Assembly (NCBI GenBank): GCA_009731375.1
Contig: BJOX01000290.1
Location: forward strand, 190,437 to 254,436
Origin: Paulinella micropora
Taxonomy: Eukaryota > Cercozoa > Imbricatea > Euglyphida
Length of the DNA: 64,000 nucleotides
Direction: 5' to 3'
In this document: positions 1-23,709 of the stretch, piece after piece
Numbering within the stretch: the stretch's first letter is position 1
Layout: every line of letters starts with the position of its first letter
Notes under the pieces: model-generated
Told to the model about the DNA's origin: nothing
The model's database searches: none
The model's input: the letters and a program-made list of their open reading frames with translations, nothing else
Program-made: the position numbers and the translations under genes

Positions 1-560
<560 letters not shown>

Positions 561-614
<54 letters not shown>

Positions 615-617
615 TAC

Positions 618-649
<32 letters not shown>

Positions 650-755
650 TTATTATTATTATTATTATTATTATTATCACATCAATCATCATCATCATCA
701 TCATCATCATTACCGTTATTATTAATTATTGTTATCATTATTGTTGTTATGTCTC
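561..755. repeat. (ATT)n/(ACT)n/(ATC)n microsatellite
   Basis: Triplet arrays that form the tail of the preceding repeat. The poly-Ile/Val/Thr ORFs here are translations of the array. From 756 to 1183 I see no gene; the stretch is rich in GCACAC/TGCACG words. Confidence 0.85.
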
Positions 756-1183
756 TGTTTCTGGACGAGTTATGGCAGGGCTGACCTGATGTTGGTGTGG
801 ACTGGAGCTGCGTTTGGAAGTCCCTGCAGGCCGACAGCTCCTACACATGCAGCACTGGGTGCAAAATGTCCACATGACAATTATATTGTTGATGTGTGTG
901 CACTGCAATCGTATATGTACGAAATTGGCATGTGCACTGTGCGGCACCTGTTTCGCCGCCTCCAAGCGCTCTCGGCGTGTCTGCGCATGCGGCATCATGC
1001 CAACCATGCCAACCAGGCTAACCATTCCGCGTGTGCACGCACATGCAGCTTGTGCACGCCAAACCATGCCGCGCGTGCACACACATCAATCTTGTGTATC
1101 ATACAGGTCATATGCATGGACACGTGCAGAGAGCTGGGCACAGGTAAAGAAGGAGCGAAGGGAAGGAGCGAAGGGAAGGCGAC

Positions 1184-2343
1184 CTGCAGCTCCTGTTCCA
1201 GCAGCAGCACCACCTGCAGGTCGTAGTGTGCACAGCACGCACGCACGCACAGATATTGCGGCAAAGTTGGCAAAGTGTGCCGCTGCTTGCAGTGTTGTGC
1301 ATGCTGTGACCTGCGCGTGCTGAGCCACCATCAGCTCCAGCGCCTGCTCATATCGCCGCAGCACCGCCTGTAACCACAAAAATTCCAGTCATTCGTCGGT
1401 TCAAACGCAAAGCAGGATCGGCCCAGCCATTTTCCCCCCTAAACGTTTGCTGCATCGTCGCGGCGTGTGTGCAGCGAGCGCGCGTGTGTGCTGCAGACCT
1501 GGCAGTGTTGGACGGTGGCGGGGGTGGGTCGGTCTGTGCGCGCGACCGCGCCAGCCACCTCCGCCATGAGCCCCTCCTCCTTGGCCCTGCACGCACCACC
1601 GGAGCCACACACACCGTGCGCTGAACCCAACCCGACAGGCCTCCCACGCAGCAGGCACGCAACTGCGGCCGAGGCGAATGGGGCGGGCTGCAGTTGGGGA
1701 GAAAGGAGGGGGCCAGTGGGCAGTGCAGCTTGACAATAATGGTACCTGGCGGCCTCCAACGCAAAGAGAGCAGAACACAAGGCGTGCGCCCGCTACCAGC
1801 AGACAGCACAGGCAAGGTGGTAGTGTGTCGGCAGACAGGCCACCGCCAGGCCACACATACACACGCACCTGCGCGGCGTGAGTTGGAGGAGAGGGGGACA
1901 CCCAGCCAGCAGCGGAGGCAGAGGAGGCAGGCAAGCGAAGAGTGGCACTGGACAAGATAGCAGAAGGAGCGGCCGACGGCGCAGACGAAGAAGAAGAAGA
2001 AGAAGAAGAAGAAGAAGAAGAAGAAGAAGAAGAAGAAGAAGAAGAAGAAGAAGAAGAAGAAGAAGAAGAAGGAGAAAGAGGAGGAGAAGGAGGGGAGGAT
2101 TCAAGAATAGGAGGAGAAGGAGGTTCAAGAGGAGGAGGAGGTGAAGGACAGGGAGAGGACGAAGGAGACGGATCAGGAGAAGCAGCCGGAGAAGAAGAAG
2201 GAGAAGAAGAAGGAGAAGAAGAAGAAGAAGAAGAAGAAGAAGAAGAAGAAGAAGAAGAAGAAGAAGAAGAAGAAGAAGAAGAAGAAGAAGAAGAAGAAGG
2301 AGAGCGAAAACCTACATGGTAATTAAAGACAAGACAGACCATG

Positions 2344-2390
<47 letters not shown>

Positions 2391-2397
2391 GCTACTG

Positions 2398-2480
<83 letters not shown>

Positions 2481-3677
2481 GCTACTGCTAATGCTACTAC
2501 TACAGCTACTACTACTACTACTACTACTACTTACTACTACTACTATTACTACCACCACCACTACTACTACTAATACTACTACTACTACTACTACAACTAC
2601 TACTACTACCATTTCTCCTCCTCCTTCTTCTTCTTCTTCTTCTTCTTCTTCCTTCTTCCTTCTTCCTTCTCTTCTTCTTCTTCTTCTTCTTCTTCTTCTT
2701 CTTCTTCTTCTTCTTCTTCTTCCTTCTTCCTTCTTCTTCTTCTTCTTCTTCTTCTTCTTCTTCTTCTTTCGTCTTCGTCTTCTTCTTCTTCTTCTTCCTT
2801 CTTCTTCCTTCTTCTTCTTCTTCTTCTTCTTCTTCTTCTTCTTCTTCTTCTTCATCTTGATTGCGACCGTTGGGGACCCAGCCTGCGCAGGTGCTCTGGG
2901 CGGTCGCCTGCCAGTCATTCAGCAAGCCATGTAAAACCACGACATACACATGCAGTCGGCCGCCACTCCACACGCCAAACACAAGCCAGTCATTCAGCCA
3001 CACCACGACACACACATTCCAGCTAGCCAGCCACAGCGCCGCACATGCCAGCCAGCCACTCCACACGCCACACATGCCAGCCGGCCAGCCACAGCGTGCC
3101 ACACATGCCAAGTCATTCAGCCACTCGACAGCGCGGCACACATGCCAGCCAGCCAGCGCGCCACACATGCCAGCCAGCCAGTCAGCTTCCAGCCTTCGCA
3201 ACGCCAACCACCACCACCAGACATGCGGGCACCAAACATTCTTTTGTTTTGTGTCTTTGTGAGTCTGTGTGTATGTGCAAATGTGTGTTGACGTGTTTGT
3301 GTGTAATGCTGGCGACAAGGAGGGCAGAAGGGCAGGTGTTCGGGTCGTTACTGGCTGCGTTGTCTGCGTTGCCGAGCTGGTGGTGGGCGCAACAAACGCG
3401 CGCAACAGGTTGGCCACCTAGGGGCACCGGCCGCAAGCGTGCTGCGTATGTGCTGTGTGTTGGGCGCTAGGTGCGGGGGGCGACCTCCAGATGCGCGTCC
3501 GAGCTCAGCAGGTTGCGAGCAGTCTCCGCCGCGCGCTAGCCGTGCCCGCAACAGCACACACACACACACACACACACATGCACATGCACACACATGCACA
3601 CGCACTAGGCATGGACTGGACTCAGCAGGGTTCTGTGTAAGTGTGAGAAGGGGAGGGGGGGGGGGGGGGGGGGGGGG

Positions 3678-3759
<82 letters not shown>

Positions 3760-5384
3760 GCTAGACCGAGAAGTCGCTGTGCGGCGTGGGCTGGCTGCCG
3801 AGGGGACAACGCGCGCTGTTCACAGCAGACAGACAGCGGTAGCAGCCAATGTGCACCAAGCAGCAGGGAAAGTGCGAGCTGGCGACGAGACGAGCAGCAG
3901 GTGCAGCAGCAGCAGCAGCACACACGTGAGCTGGCGACGAGACCTGCCGCCCTGCTCCAGCTGCAACGCCTGCTCCACTGCATCTAACAACTTGTCGGGA
4001 AACACCTGCCGAAACAGCAACAGCACAGCGTGCACGCATCGCTGGATGGATTTTATTTTAGGGGGAGGGAGGGGGGGGGGCATGGAAATAGGTGGATGGG
4101 TGGATGGATGGGTGGAATGGATGGATAGAAATAGAGGGCTGGATGGGTGGAACTGGGTGGACGGCTGGTTGGGAGCGGGTGAATAGATCGGGTAAATGGA
4201 TGGGTAGGTGGTGGGCGGGCGAGGATGTATGGGGGTGCGGGCGAGGATGCGGGGGGGTGCACTGCAGAATGGAGGAGGAAACAAGCATGGAGGGATCGAA
4301 GGAAGAAGAAAGAAAGAGGAAACAGGAAGAAAGGAAAGAAGAAAGGTAGATAGATGGATGGACGCTTGGACGGAAATATGAATCGGTGGGTAGTTGGGTG
4401 AGTCGATAAGGAAAGCACAGAAGGAAGGAAGAAGGAGAGTAGGAAACGAGGAAGGAATGGATTGTTGGTTAGTTGGATGAATGGATGAATGGTGGACAGA
4501 CTGGTGGTTCGATGGGTAGATGGTATGGTTGGGACGGGTGGATGGCACGGCTGGATGCAGTGATGACGAGGTGAAGGAACAACAACAACAAGAGCAGCAG
4601 CAGCAGCAACAGCAGGGTTTGGAGAAGCCCTTACACGGCGCGCGCGCCAGATTGAGGCCAAGCGCTGCAGACGAGGCAACTGCAACACACACCAGAGAAG
4701 GAGCAAAGAAAAAGGAGCAGCAGGACACAAGAAGAAGAAGAAGAAGAAGAAGAAGAAGAAGAAGAAGAAGAAGAAGAAGAAGAAGAAGAAGAAGAAGAAG
4801 AAGAAGAAGAAGAAGAAGAAGAAGAAGAAGAAGAAGAAGAAGAAGAAGAAGAAGAAGAAGAAGAAGAAGANNNNNNNNNNNNNNNNNNNNNNNNNNNNNN
4901 NNNNNNNNNNNNNNNNNNNNNNNNNNNNNNNNNNNNNNNNNNNNNNNNNNNNNNNNNNNNNNNNNNNNNNNNNNNNNNNNNNNNNNNNNNNNNNNNNNNN
5001 NNNNNNNNNNNNNNNNNNNNNNNNNNNNNNNNNNNNNNNNNNNNNNNNNNNNNNNNNNNNNNNNNNNNNNNNNNNNNNNNNNNNNNNNNNNNNNNNNNNN
5101 NNNNNNNNNNNNNNNNNNNNNNNNNNNNNNNNNNNNNNNNNNNNNNNNNNNNNNNNNNNNNNNNNNNNNNNNNNNNNNNNNNNNNNNNNNNNNNNNNNNN
5201 NNNNNNNNNNNNNNNNNNNNNNNNNNNNNNNNNNNNNNNNNNNNNNNNNNNNNNNNNNNNNNNNNNNNNNNNNNNNNNNNNNNNNNNNNNNNNNNNNNNN
5301 NNNNNNNNNNNNNNNNNNNNNNNNNNNNNNNNNNNNNNNNNNNNNNNNNNNNNNNNNNNNNNNNNNNNNNNNNNNNNNNNNNNN

Positions 5385-5425
<41 letters not shown>

Positions 5426-5573
5426 GGGAGGAAGGAAGGAAAGAAGGAAGGAAGGAAGGACGGAAGGAAGGAATGAAGGAAGGAATGAAGGAAGGAAAGA
5501 AAAGAACGAAAGAAGAAGGAATGAAGAGGAGGAGGAAAGAAAGAAAAGCAGAGAGAGAGAGAGAGAGAGAGAA

Positions 5574-5622
<49 letters not shown>

Positions 5623-7223
5623 CGGATTGTGTGTGTGATGGGCTTGGCGGGCCATGTGCGTTGGCTGTTATCTGGCACGCCGGGCCGGTGCTGCGTGGTG
5701 CGGACCGACCTGGTTGGGGTCGCCGCGCGCAGCGTGCAGCACGTGTTCCACCAGCCGGCCCGCCCACGCTCTGGCGAAGTTGTGGCTGCAGCAGCAGCAC
5801 GCACCATGTCAGGTCTGGGTCGCTTGCGGTGCTGGCGCTTGCTGTTGTACCTGCCGCGGCTGACGGTCTTCTGCGCGATGTCGTTGAGCAGGTAGAGAAA
5901 GGCCAGACGCTGCTTGGCCGGCGCAGCAAGGAAGACACGCTCCCACACCGCTACCACCTGCAGAAAACGAGACTCGTCAAACAGCACCTGCACACACAAC
6001 AGGCACCACTCACGTACAATGCAGGCATGCATGCATGCATATATGCATGTAAGTATGTATGCTTGTTAGTATGACATATGACATATGACATATGACAGAT
6101 GAGGACAGATGACAGATGAGGACAAATAGATGAGGATAAATGACAGATAACAGATAACAGATAACATATAAACATATAACATAGATCATATATCATACAA
6201 CATGTAACATATAACATAACGTATAACTGATAACGCATAACTGATTGCTTATAACATAACTTAATGTAACATAAGATAACATAAGATAACATAACATAAC
6301 ATAAATATAACATAACATAGCATTACATTACATGACATTACATTACCTTACATCAAATTACATTACATCACATTACATTACATTACATAACGTTACATTG
6401 CATTACATTACATTACATTACGTTACCTTGCCTTACTTACCTTATTACATTATATTATATTACATTACATTACATTACATTACATTACATTACATTACAT
6501 TACATTATACATTACATTACATTTTATTATATTACCTTACTTGAAATGACCTTACATAACATGACCTGACATGACATTACCTTACCTGACATGACCTTAC
6601 GTGGCATGACCTTATGACATGACCTTACATGACCTTACGTGAACTTAATATTACATTACATTACATTACATTACAGTCATTACATGACATTACATGACAT
6701 TACATGACATTACATTACATGACATGACATGACATGACATGACATGACATGACATGACATGGCATGGCATGACATGGCATGGCATGACAGGGCATGGCAT
6801 GACAGGGCATGACATGACATGGCATGGCATGACATGGCATGGCATGACATTACATTACATTACATTACATTACATTACATTACATTACATTACATACATC
6901 ACATGTGACAACAACAACATATGTACATATGTACTTAAATACTTACAAACATGCATTTGTCAGATGTAATGTAATGTAATGTAGTGTAATGTAGTGTAAT
7001 GTAGTGTAATGTAGTGTAGTGTAGTGTAGTGTAGTGTAGTGTAGTGTAATGTAATGTAGAGAGTTGGGATGACCCATTCGCAGAGGGTCTGAATGCTTGC
7101 TTGCGTATTGTTCAGCTTTCCAAGCTGCGGCAAATAATAACAATAACAAAAAGTATAACAAAAGAATACAAAGTTAAAACAAGGCTGGACCTTTGATGAC
7201 AGAGCTTGTTCAAACGCACTCAT
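1184..7223 (-). CDS. CID-domain protein (RPRD1/Rtt103-like), spliced, partial
   Basis: Likely binds the phosphorylated C-terminal domain of RNA polymerase II in the nucleus, as RPRD1/Rtt103 proteins do. Confident exons are 7223-7191 (start MSAFEQALSSK), 7124-7074 (LNNTQASIQTLCEW), 5987-5851 (VVAVWERVF, LAFLYLLNDIAQKT), 5785-5710 (HNFARAWAGRLVEHVLHAAR) and 4005-3944 (VFPDKLLDAVEQAL). Phases agree across the first four, including a 65-nt intron at 5850-5786. The family expects an exon of the RLLxIWxER type between the last two; it would lie in the N gap 4871-5384. Probable downstream exons are 1367-1311 (RRYEQALELMVAQHAQ) and, weaker, 3535-3485 and 1213-1184; these would give the usual coiled coil. 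The phase between 3944 and 3535 does not fit, so an exon is missing or a boundary is wrong. The 3' end is unknown. The gene is divergent from the fucosidase gene. Confidence 0.8.
1987..2860. repeat. (GAA)n, (CTA)n and (TTC)n arrays in CID-gene intron
   Basis: (GAA)n at about 1987-2073 and 2215-2300, (CTA)n-type at about 2341-2610, and (TTC)n at about 2622-2852. Long purine/pyrimidine mirror tracts of this kind can form triplex DNA. The poly-Glu, poly-Ser and poly-Lys ORFs are artefacts of these arrays. Confidence 0.9.
2880..3240. repeat. CCAGCCA/CACATGC word repeat, intronic
   Basis: Degenerate repetition of short words (GCCAGCCAGCC, CACACATGCCAGCC) without a coding pattern. No gene seen. 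Confidence 0.6.
3541..3758. repeat. (CA)n followed by a poly-G tract
   Basis: (CA)n at 3554-3602, then nearly uninterrupted G from 3653 to 3758. Runs of this length can form G-quadruplexes and are also prone to sequencing error. Confidence 0.9.
4050..5624. repeat. GGAT/GGAA-rich, (GAA)n, poly-G and (GA)n block with N gap
   Basis: A purine-rich intron: GGATGG-type repeats (4040-4530), (GAA)n (4729-4870), 514 N, poly-G (5385-5424), GGAA words, then (GA)n to about 5621. The expected missing exon of the CID gene should fall in the gap. Confidence 0.85.
6060..6900. repeat. Pentanucleotide (TTACA)n/(GACAT)n array
   Basis: Nested variants of a 5-bp unit (ACATT, ACATG, GGCAT) fill intron 2 of the CID gene. 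A related (GTAGT/GTAAT)n run follows at 6963-7058. The apparent ORFs are shadows of the array. Confidence 0.9.
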
Positions 7224-8108
7224 CTAGTCAAAATCGAACCAGTACTTAGTACAATTTTTGTCGTGATGAACCGTTTTTGGGTAAAGATGTGGATGAAATA
7301 GGAGGAATGTGCTAAAAAAGCAAGAACTTGCCGAACAAAAGACAAGAGAAGAAGAAGAAGAAAACAAAGACTGGTGAAAGACTGACGACAGTGGCTGGCA
7401 CATCGATACAGAGCGATTCTTTCAAATTCTTCACAGGCTTGATATTTTTCTTCCATGTCTATCGTTCACTGCAAAAATCCATTTATGTATTCGTCTTTCT
7501 GTCTGCCTGCCTTGCCCCATATCTTTTTCGATCTCTATCTCTATATCTATATCTCTCCTGCTCTTGAGCATATGTGTGTTTTGTGGAGCAGCTCGCGGCG
7601 TGAAAAATGCCATGGCTAGGTGCTAGCGTCTGGCTCCTAGGTCCCACACATTTATTGGCTTGCAGTTAGCCATTACATCGTGTGTGGTGACATTACATTA
7701 CATTACATTACATTGCACTACATTATACTACATTAGATATTACATTTTTCATGATATTTACATGACATTTAATACATAGCGTTACATTACATGACAGGAC
7801 ATGACATGACATCACATTACTTTACATTACATTACATTACATTACATTACATTACATTACATTACATTACATTACATTACATTACATTACATTACATTTA
7901 CATTACATTTACATATTACATTACATTACATTACATTAGAATACATTACATTACATTACATTACATTACATTACATTACGTTACGTTACGTTACGTTACG
8001 TTACGTTACACTGTATTACACATTGTTGTCAATGTTATGATGCAATGCCTAGTAGGAGGTTACGTTACGTTACACTGTATTACACATTGTTGTCAATCTT
8101 ATGATGCC
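7224..8108. other. Divergent intergenic region with (ATTAC)n array
   Basis: Lies between the start codons of the CID gene and the fucosidase gene, so both promoters should be here. About 7224-7680 is non-repetitive; 7688-8035 is a (TTACA)n/(TTACG)n array. A 50-bp piece containing TACACTGTATTACACATTG occurs twice (around 8005 and 8069). I see no convincing core promoter element. Confidence 0.6.
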
Positions 8109-19003
<10,895 letters not shown>

Positions 19004-19173
19004 ATGTGTGGCATACATGAGTATACAGGATGTGCGGGCGGCTGACTGCACATATAATTGTGTATGGATAATTTGCATGTATATATGAACGTGCTTATCG
19101 AAAAATGTGGGAGTGCGAACAGTTGTTTTGTGCTCATTAAGTACTTGATCATATTTCTTGGATTGGCGTCAAT

Positions 19174-20133
19174 GTGCATGAATGTACGGTGCTCGGACAG
19201 GAGATGTGGACTTTACGGTTGGTGTTGGACGTGTCAAAGACAACTGAGAAAAGAGGTGACTTGTCTAAGACAACGGAGAAAAAAGGTGACTTGTCCAAGA
19301 CAACTGAGAAAAAAGGTGAAGGGACGAACGCCGATGACGAAAAAATGAGTTCCAAAAGAAAAAGTGAAGATACAGAATTGGACATATCCAAGACAACTGA
19401 GACAAGAGGTGTCCAAGCTAACAAAAGAGGTACAACGAAGAGCGTCGATAACGAAAAAAGGAATTCCAAAAACGCCGATAACGCAAAAAGGATTTCCAAG
19501 AGAAAAAGCGGAGATACAGAGGTGGATGAAGCAGGGATGGCAAAGAAGAACAAGCAACAGCAAGGAGATGAGGAGGACAATCCGCGCTTAAGAAAACTCA
19601 AAGGTGGTAACGAAGAAGAAGAGAAGGACGAAGAGGGGGAAAAGGCAAAAGCAAAGGGCAAATCGCGCCCGAAAATAAGAAAAAATGACAGCGAAGAAGA
19701 AGAGGAAGAGAAGGCAAAATGGAAGGGCAAAGCGGGCCCAAAACGAAGAAAAGATGACAGCGAAGAAGAGGGAGAAAAGGCAAAAGGAAAGGGCGAATCA
19801 CGCCCGAAAATAAGAAAAGATGACAGCGAAGAAGACAAAAAGCGCCTAAACAGAAAGAAAAATACGAATAATGAGGACACATCTCCCTCTAGGCGAGGAG
19901 GAAAAAAGCGAAACGAGAGAAAAGCCCGCATAGATGGAGAAGAAGTCGACTCCTCGGATGATAAGGTTTCCACCACGAGCGGGAAAAAGACAGTGGTTTC
20001 CACCACGAGCGGGAAAAAGACAAAAGCCAAGTTCAAGTTGGAAGCAGATGAAGAGGAGACAGAAATAGATATCTCCCGAAAAGCTGGCAAGAAAACAACC
20101 CAGCGCAAGCAAGAGGACGAGGACGATAAGTAG
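19174..20133 (+). CDS. Hypothetical lysine/glutamate-rich low-complexity protein
   Basis: An uninterrupted 319-codon ORF 170 bp after the fucosidase stop. It opens with a few ordinary residues, then a 10-residue unit (SKTTEKKGDL) repeated three times. Lys/Glu/Asp/Ser-rich segments follow, with KRKS, RPKIRKDDSEE and STTSGKKT repeats. Basic patches like KKRNERKAR could act as nuclear localisation signals. No enzyme motif, signal peptide or membrane segment. Length and codon regularity suggest it is real, but it may be one exon of a larger gene, and no family is recognised. Confidence 0.5.
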   Translation: MHECTVLGQEMWTLRLVLDVSKTTEKRGDLSKTTEKKGDLSKTTEKKGEGTNADDEKMSSKRKSEDTELDISKTTETRGVQANKRGTTKSVDNEKRNSKNADNAKRISKRKSGDTEVDEAGMAKKNKQQQGDEEDNPRLRKLKGGNEEEEKDEEGEKAKAKGKSRPKIRKNDSEEEEEEKAKWKGKAGPKRRKDDSEEEGEKAKGKGESRPKIRKDDSEEDKKRLNRKKNTNNEDTSPSRRGGKKRNERKARIDGEEVDSSDDKVSTTSGKKTVVSTTSGKKTKAKFKLEADEEETEIDISRKAGKKTTQRKQEDEDDK

Positions 20134-21489
20134 ACAAAAAATATTTGTATGAAAGGGAAACCAGACGACTCGTGTAGATTGCAAGAGACTAAGCAAATTA
20201 GCACTCTGGTTTGCTCACAATCTTTGCAGTCAGTTGCTGAAGGTATGAACAAATAAGAATTCGCCGCAAATTAATTTGCTTTGGCCCGCTCGGGAGGTTT
20301 CGGGGCTGACCTGTTAGGATCTCGGATTATTTTTACCCAGACTGCAGCTTCAAGTCAAGTTTTTGATTCATTGTGACCTTTGTAACACCCAACGAATCCT
20401 CCATTATGTTCCCTCACAATGATTTAACACCATTAAAGTTAATGGTACTTTGTGAACTAATTGACAGGAACATTTGAATCGAGATATTAGTTTGAATCAG
20501 TTCAATGCAATGATGATGATTGACCGTCCTTGGGCACTAGTTGAACAATGCCCGGATGTCCTCGGTTGTATTGATACTGTATTCATGATGTCAACGAATG
20601 CTGTGCTGGCAAAGCTTCGGCCGGGTCAGAGCAATGTCTAATCACGTAAAGAAATCATAGGAACTGATGAGACTCAGTATACTAAGCTTTTTGAAAACTC
20701 AAACCGTGACTTTCAATTGGAAAATACTTGCCGCCAGCAGAAATAAGTGGGACGCGTAAGAGGAAAATGGAAGTGGTATCAAGACACTGATACAAAAAGA
20801 CAAAAAAATTAAAGTGTTAAAAAAGACCGCCTCAGTTGAACTGAGCCGTCACAGTTTCAAGCAGCCATGCAGAGAACTGACTCACAGTGCAATTCAGCAT
20901 CATATATACCGTCCACAGCACTAGGCTCAGCTATACTTGAACCTGGGCCGCGGGCGGATTATGCTGGTAAAACGGTCACCGTCCGAGTCTCCTCGCCGTG
21001 TAGGCGCCACAGATAGGTCACATAAATATGCGCTACTTTAACATATAATATACCCCTGTGCCGGTCAACCCAGACACAATAAGAGGAAGTTAATAATACC
21101 ATTAATAATGCCTCTTAACCGCCGGGTAACGATAACATTACTATTAGTGACCGTCACAAGTTAGTAGTAGTACACTTTTTAGACCAGAATCATATTATCG
21201 TTAGGCCGGACCACGGGAAATTGATTGGCTGGTGTTTGCCTTGGTTGTTCAAAGTTTTGGCTCCGCTAGAGTCTCCCAGTGTCATTTTCCACCATCTTTG
21301 ATGCTTATTTTCAGAAATAGTTATTTAATAACAAGTTGAAGAGTTTACCAGACCACGAGTGACCGTGCTCACCCCGGTGCCGGGCCTTTGCATAAACTAG
21401 GTAAGTCCTAGGGTTGCGGGTCACGTTAAAGGGAAAGGGCAAAGGTTCATATGAGTTTTTTTGAGCATTTTAAGCCGACGGTTGGTAAT
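20134..21489. other. Non-coding stretch, nothing recognised
   Basis: No ORF of note, no tRNA-like cloverleaf and no clear repeat structure. It may be the outer flank of repeat R or older decayed transposon sequence. Confidence 0.5.
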
Positions 21490-21983
21490 ACGGAGGCAAC
21501 TATGACTTTTCGAGTTTTTAACATATTTTTAATTGTCTTTTTTTGTTATAAACTTATGATCACGATGTGATTTAGTCCCGACTTCTTTCCGAAACATAGA
21601 AAAAATTTTAAGTTTAAATTTGAAATTCCAATTCCGCCGGCCAAAATTTTGTGTTTTTTTCATTGAAAAAAGTTAATAGGCCGCAAAGCTTGTCTATAAT
21701 TCGCCAAAATTTGGTGCGGACCAATATCGAGTATGAGCTTTCAGAAATTGAAGTCGGTTTGAAAAAAGATACAGTAGTTTAGAAGGAGTAGTTTCCTCCG
21801 TTTTTTTTCTCTTTGACTCGAACAAATTCGACTTTAAAAAAAGTTGTTCAATGTGGTTTTAACTACATTTCTTAGTTATGGATTTCAACTATTTTATATG
21901 TCGGCAGGAAGCTATCTTTGAAAACCTTACTGTTGTATGTCAAGATCCCTTAATAAACTAAAGCTTGTTTCCCAACTTTTTCG
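21490..21983 (-). repeat. Repeat R copy A, first segment
   Basis: Diverged but clear inverse match to about 54570-55015; shared words include ATATGTCGGCAGGAAGCTAT and GAGTATGAGCTTTCAGAA. The copy is interrupted at 21984 by the copia element and resumes at 30695. No coding capacity. Confidence 0.85.
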
Positions 21984-22307
21984 CGTTGATTAGGTAATAC
22001 CCTGTCACTCACGGACCTAATACCTTAGACGCCGGTTTGCTGAGAGACTCCGTTAGAAGCCACGATACCAATCGACACTTTTAATCCGCACGTAGATAGC
22101 AGAACTGACAAACTCAAAGGTAATAATAAAACTGAAATCAAGTCCGCACGACTGTAATTATTCAAGTTACACAATGATTAGTGTCCAATCCTGAATGCCA
22201 ATATGGATCGTTACGTCCGTTACAATTATTGACTAGAACTATACGGATAAATTACTTACCAGTCACAAAGTAATCACTAAAAGTAAGCCGCAATTGTCCT
22301 ACCAACG
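21984..22307 (-). repeat. Copia 3' LTR
   Basis: 324 bp, about 95% matching the LTR at 30399-30694 but with two short extra segments. Ends are short inverted repeats (CGTTG...CAACG). Conservative boundaries are TG...CA at 21987-22304. Confidence 0.9.
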
Positions 22308-22317
22308 CTCCCCCTTA
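22308..22317 (-). promoter_or_regulatory. Copia polypurine tract
   Basis: On the minus strand TAAGGGGGAG lies directly upstream of the 3' LTR, where the plus-strand primer is expected. Confidence 0.75.
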
Positions 22318-22389
22318 GTTCTATGTCGATAAATGCAAGTTATAAGTAATTAATACATCTACAATTGATAACTATCGCATATTACGATG

Positions 22390-22610
22390 ATAATGGCCCT
22401 TATTTCAGGTTGAAAAACTGAAATGACAGTTACAGTTTGACAACCTCAAATAATAGTTAAGTCTCAAAACTGAAAAATTACCAATCCTGTCTAGTCCACC
22501 CGCCTTCGCTTCATTACCACAATGGCATCTCGTAATGGCCTCTATTTCAGGTTGAAAAACTGAAATGACAGTACGGTTTTGACAACCTGAAATAATAATT
22601 TCGATAGGAT
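22390..22610. repeat. Two 70-bp direct repeats in the copia 3' interior
   Basis: TTTCAGGTTGAAAAACTGAA and its flanks occur at about 22408 and 22543. Each copy contains an inverted pair (TTTCAG...CTGAAA), so it can fold. Function unknown. The rest of 22318-22992 has no gene. Confidence 0.75.
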
Positions 22611-22992
22611 TAAAACAATAGCAGTAGGTCCTTACAGTATGACCACATCAGTACGTAAACTGAATTACATTATTGACTCAATGAGTCCAATACAATTAGT
22701 TAAATTTGCCATTCCGCCAACAAAAACCGTACTCCCGCCGAATTCCGCTCTGTCGGCTGATGCTCTTCTTCATCTCTTGCCGCGATTAACGACCGATGGT
22801 GGATAATCCACACGCTTCGTTCTCGCGCTCGACTTCTACTTCAACGGAAACAACGCCAAAAGATGCCGCTCGACTACCTGCGCAAAACACTTCCTGCACA
22901 CTTCAAAGAGAAAAGACTCACAAAGCAACAACATGAGTTGACTTTGCGTAAATTTGCGTATTTGCGTGAGTTTGCAGACTTGAGATGTAAAG

Positions 22993-23709
22993 TTATGGAT
23001 CAAGTGTTACCATAAATTTACTAACGAGATATTCGCATTGGTCCTTAGGAACATGTTTGGTTAATACGTCTGCTATTTGTTTCTTAGTTCCTACCTTTAC
23101 AAACTTTATCTCATTGTCTCTCTGTGCATGATGAATGAAATGCAGTTCTAAGGGTAAGTGTTTAGTACGTGGTCCTGACATTCCCCTCTCTGCTGCTAAG
23201 ATAGTCTGTGCATTATCTTCGTAAAGCTCTATCGGCCCTTTCTGTGCTATACCTAACTCTTCTGTGATGTGTCTGATAGCCAATCCTTCTCGTATGCACT
23301 CTGCTGCTGCGAAAATTTCCGCGTCATTAGAACTTACTGCAATTCTAGTCTGTCGTTTCGATAACCAAGCTACCGGGTCTCCACCCCAAAGCACTATATA
23401 ACCTGTATGTGACTTTCCGGTTTCCTTACAGACCTTATGCGCTGCATCTGGCCATAAAGTAATCTTGGGGTACGTTCTTCCTTCTTGTGACGATTTAGGC
23501 CCGTGAAATGCAATACCGCGATACGAACTTTTCAGATATCTGAAGATCCTACCTAGTAAAGCATAAACAAGTCCTGGATTTACTGTTTGCATCACGCTAG
23601 CTGCATTCAGTGCTTGATCAGCATCTGGACGTGTCATCTTAGTTAGAAACAAAAGTTTACCTACCAAACTAGGAATTGAATGCTTTCTAAGAGCGTTTGT
23701 TTCTCCCAT
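22993..23709 (-). CDS. Copia RNase H and RT C-terminus
   Basis: 238 codons covering the end of the RT connection (SLVGKLLFLTKMTRPD) and a Ty1/copia RNase H domain. Typical blocks are SHTGYIVLWGGDPVAWLSKR, AVSSNDAEIFAAAECIREG, ELYEDNAQTILAAE, TKHLPLELHFI and ADVLTKHV. Degrades the RNA strand of the RNA/DNA hybrid during reverse transcription. Upstream RT sequence (about 23710-24250) is frameshifted. Confidence 0.9.
   Translation of the reverse strand: MGETNALRKHSIPSLVGKLLFLTKMTRPDADQALNAASVMQTVNPGLVYALLGRIFRYLKSSYRGIAFHGPKSSQEGRTYPKITLWPDAAHKVCKETGKSHTGYIVLWGGDPVAWLSKRQTRIAVSSNDAEIFAAAECIREGLAIRHITEELGIAQKGPIELYEDNAQTILAAERGMSGPRTKHLPLELHFIHHAQRDNEIKFVKVGTKKQIADVLTKHVPKDQCEYLVSKFMVTLDP

Noticed and set aside
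1401-2918. 505-residue minus-strand ORF rich in Ser, Lys and Val runs
   Set aside because: It is a translation of (GAA)n, (TTC)n and (CTA)n microsatellites; no conserved sequence.
3820-6032. Long minus-strand ORFs of 435-659 residues
   Set aside because: They run through 514 N and simple repeats; only the short CID exons inside them are real.
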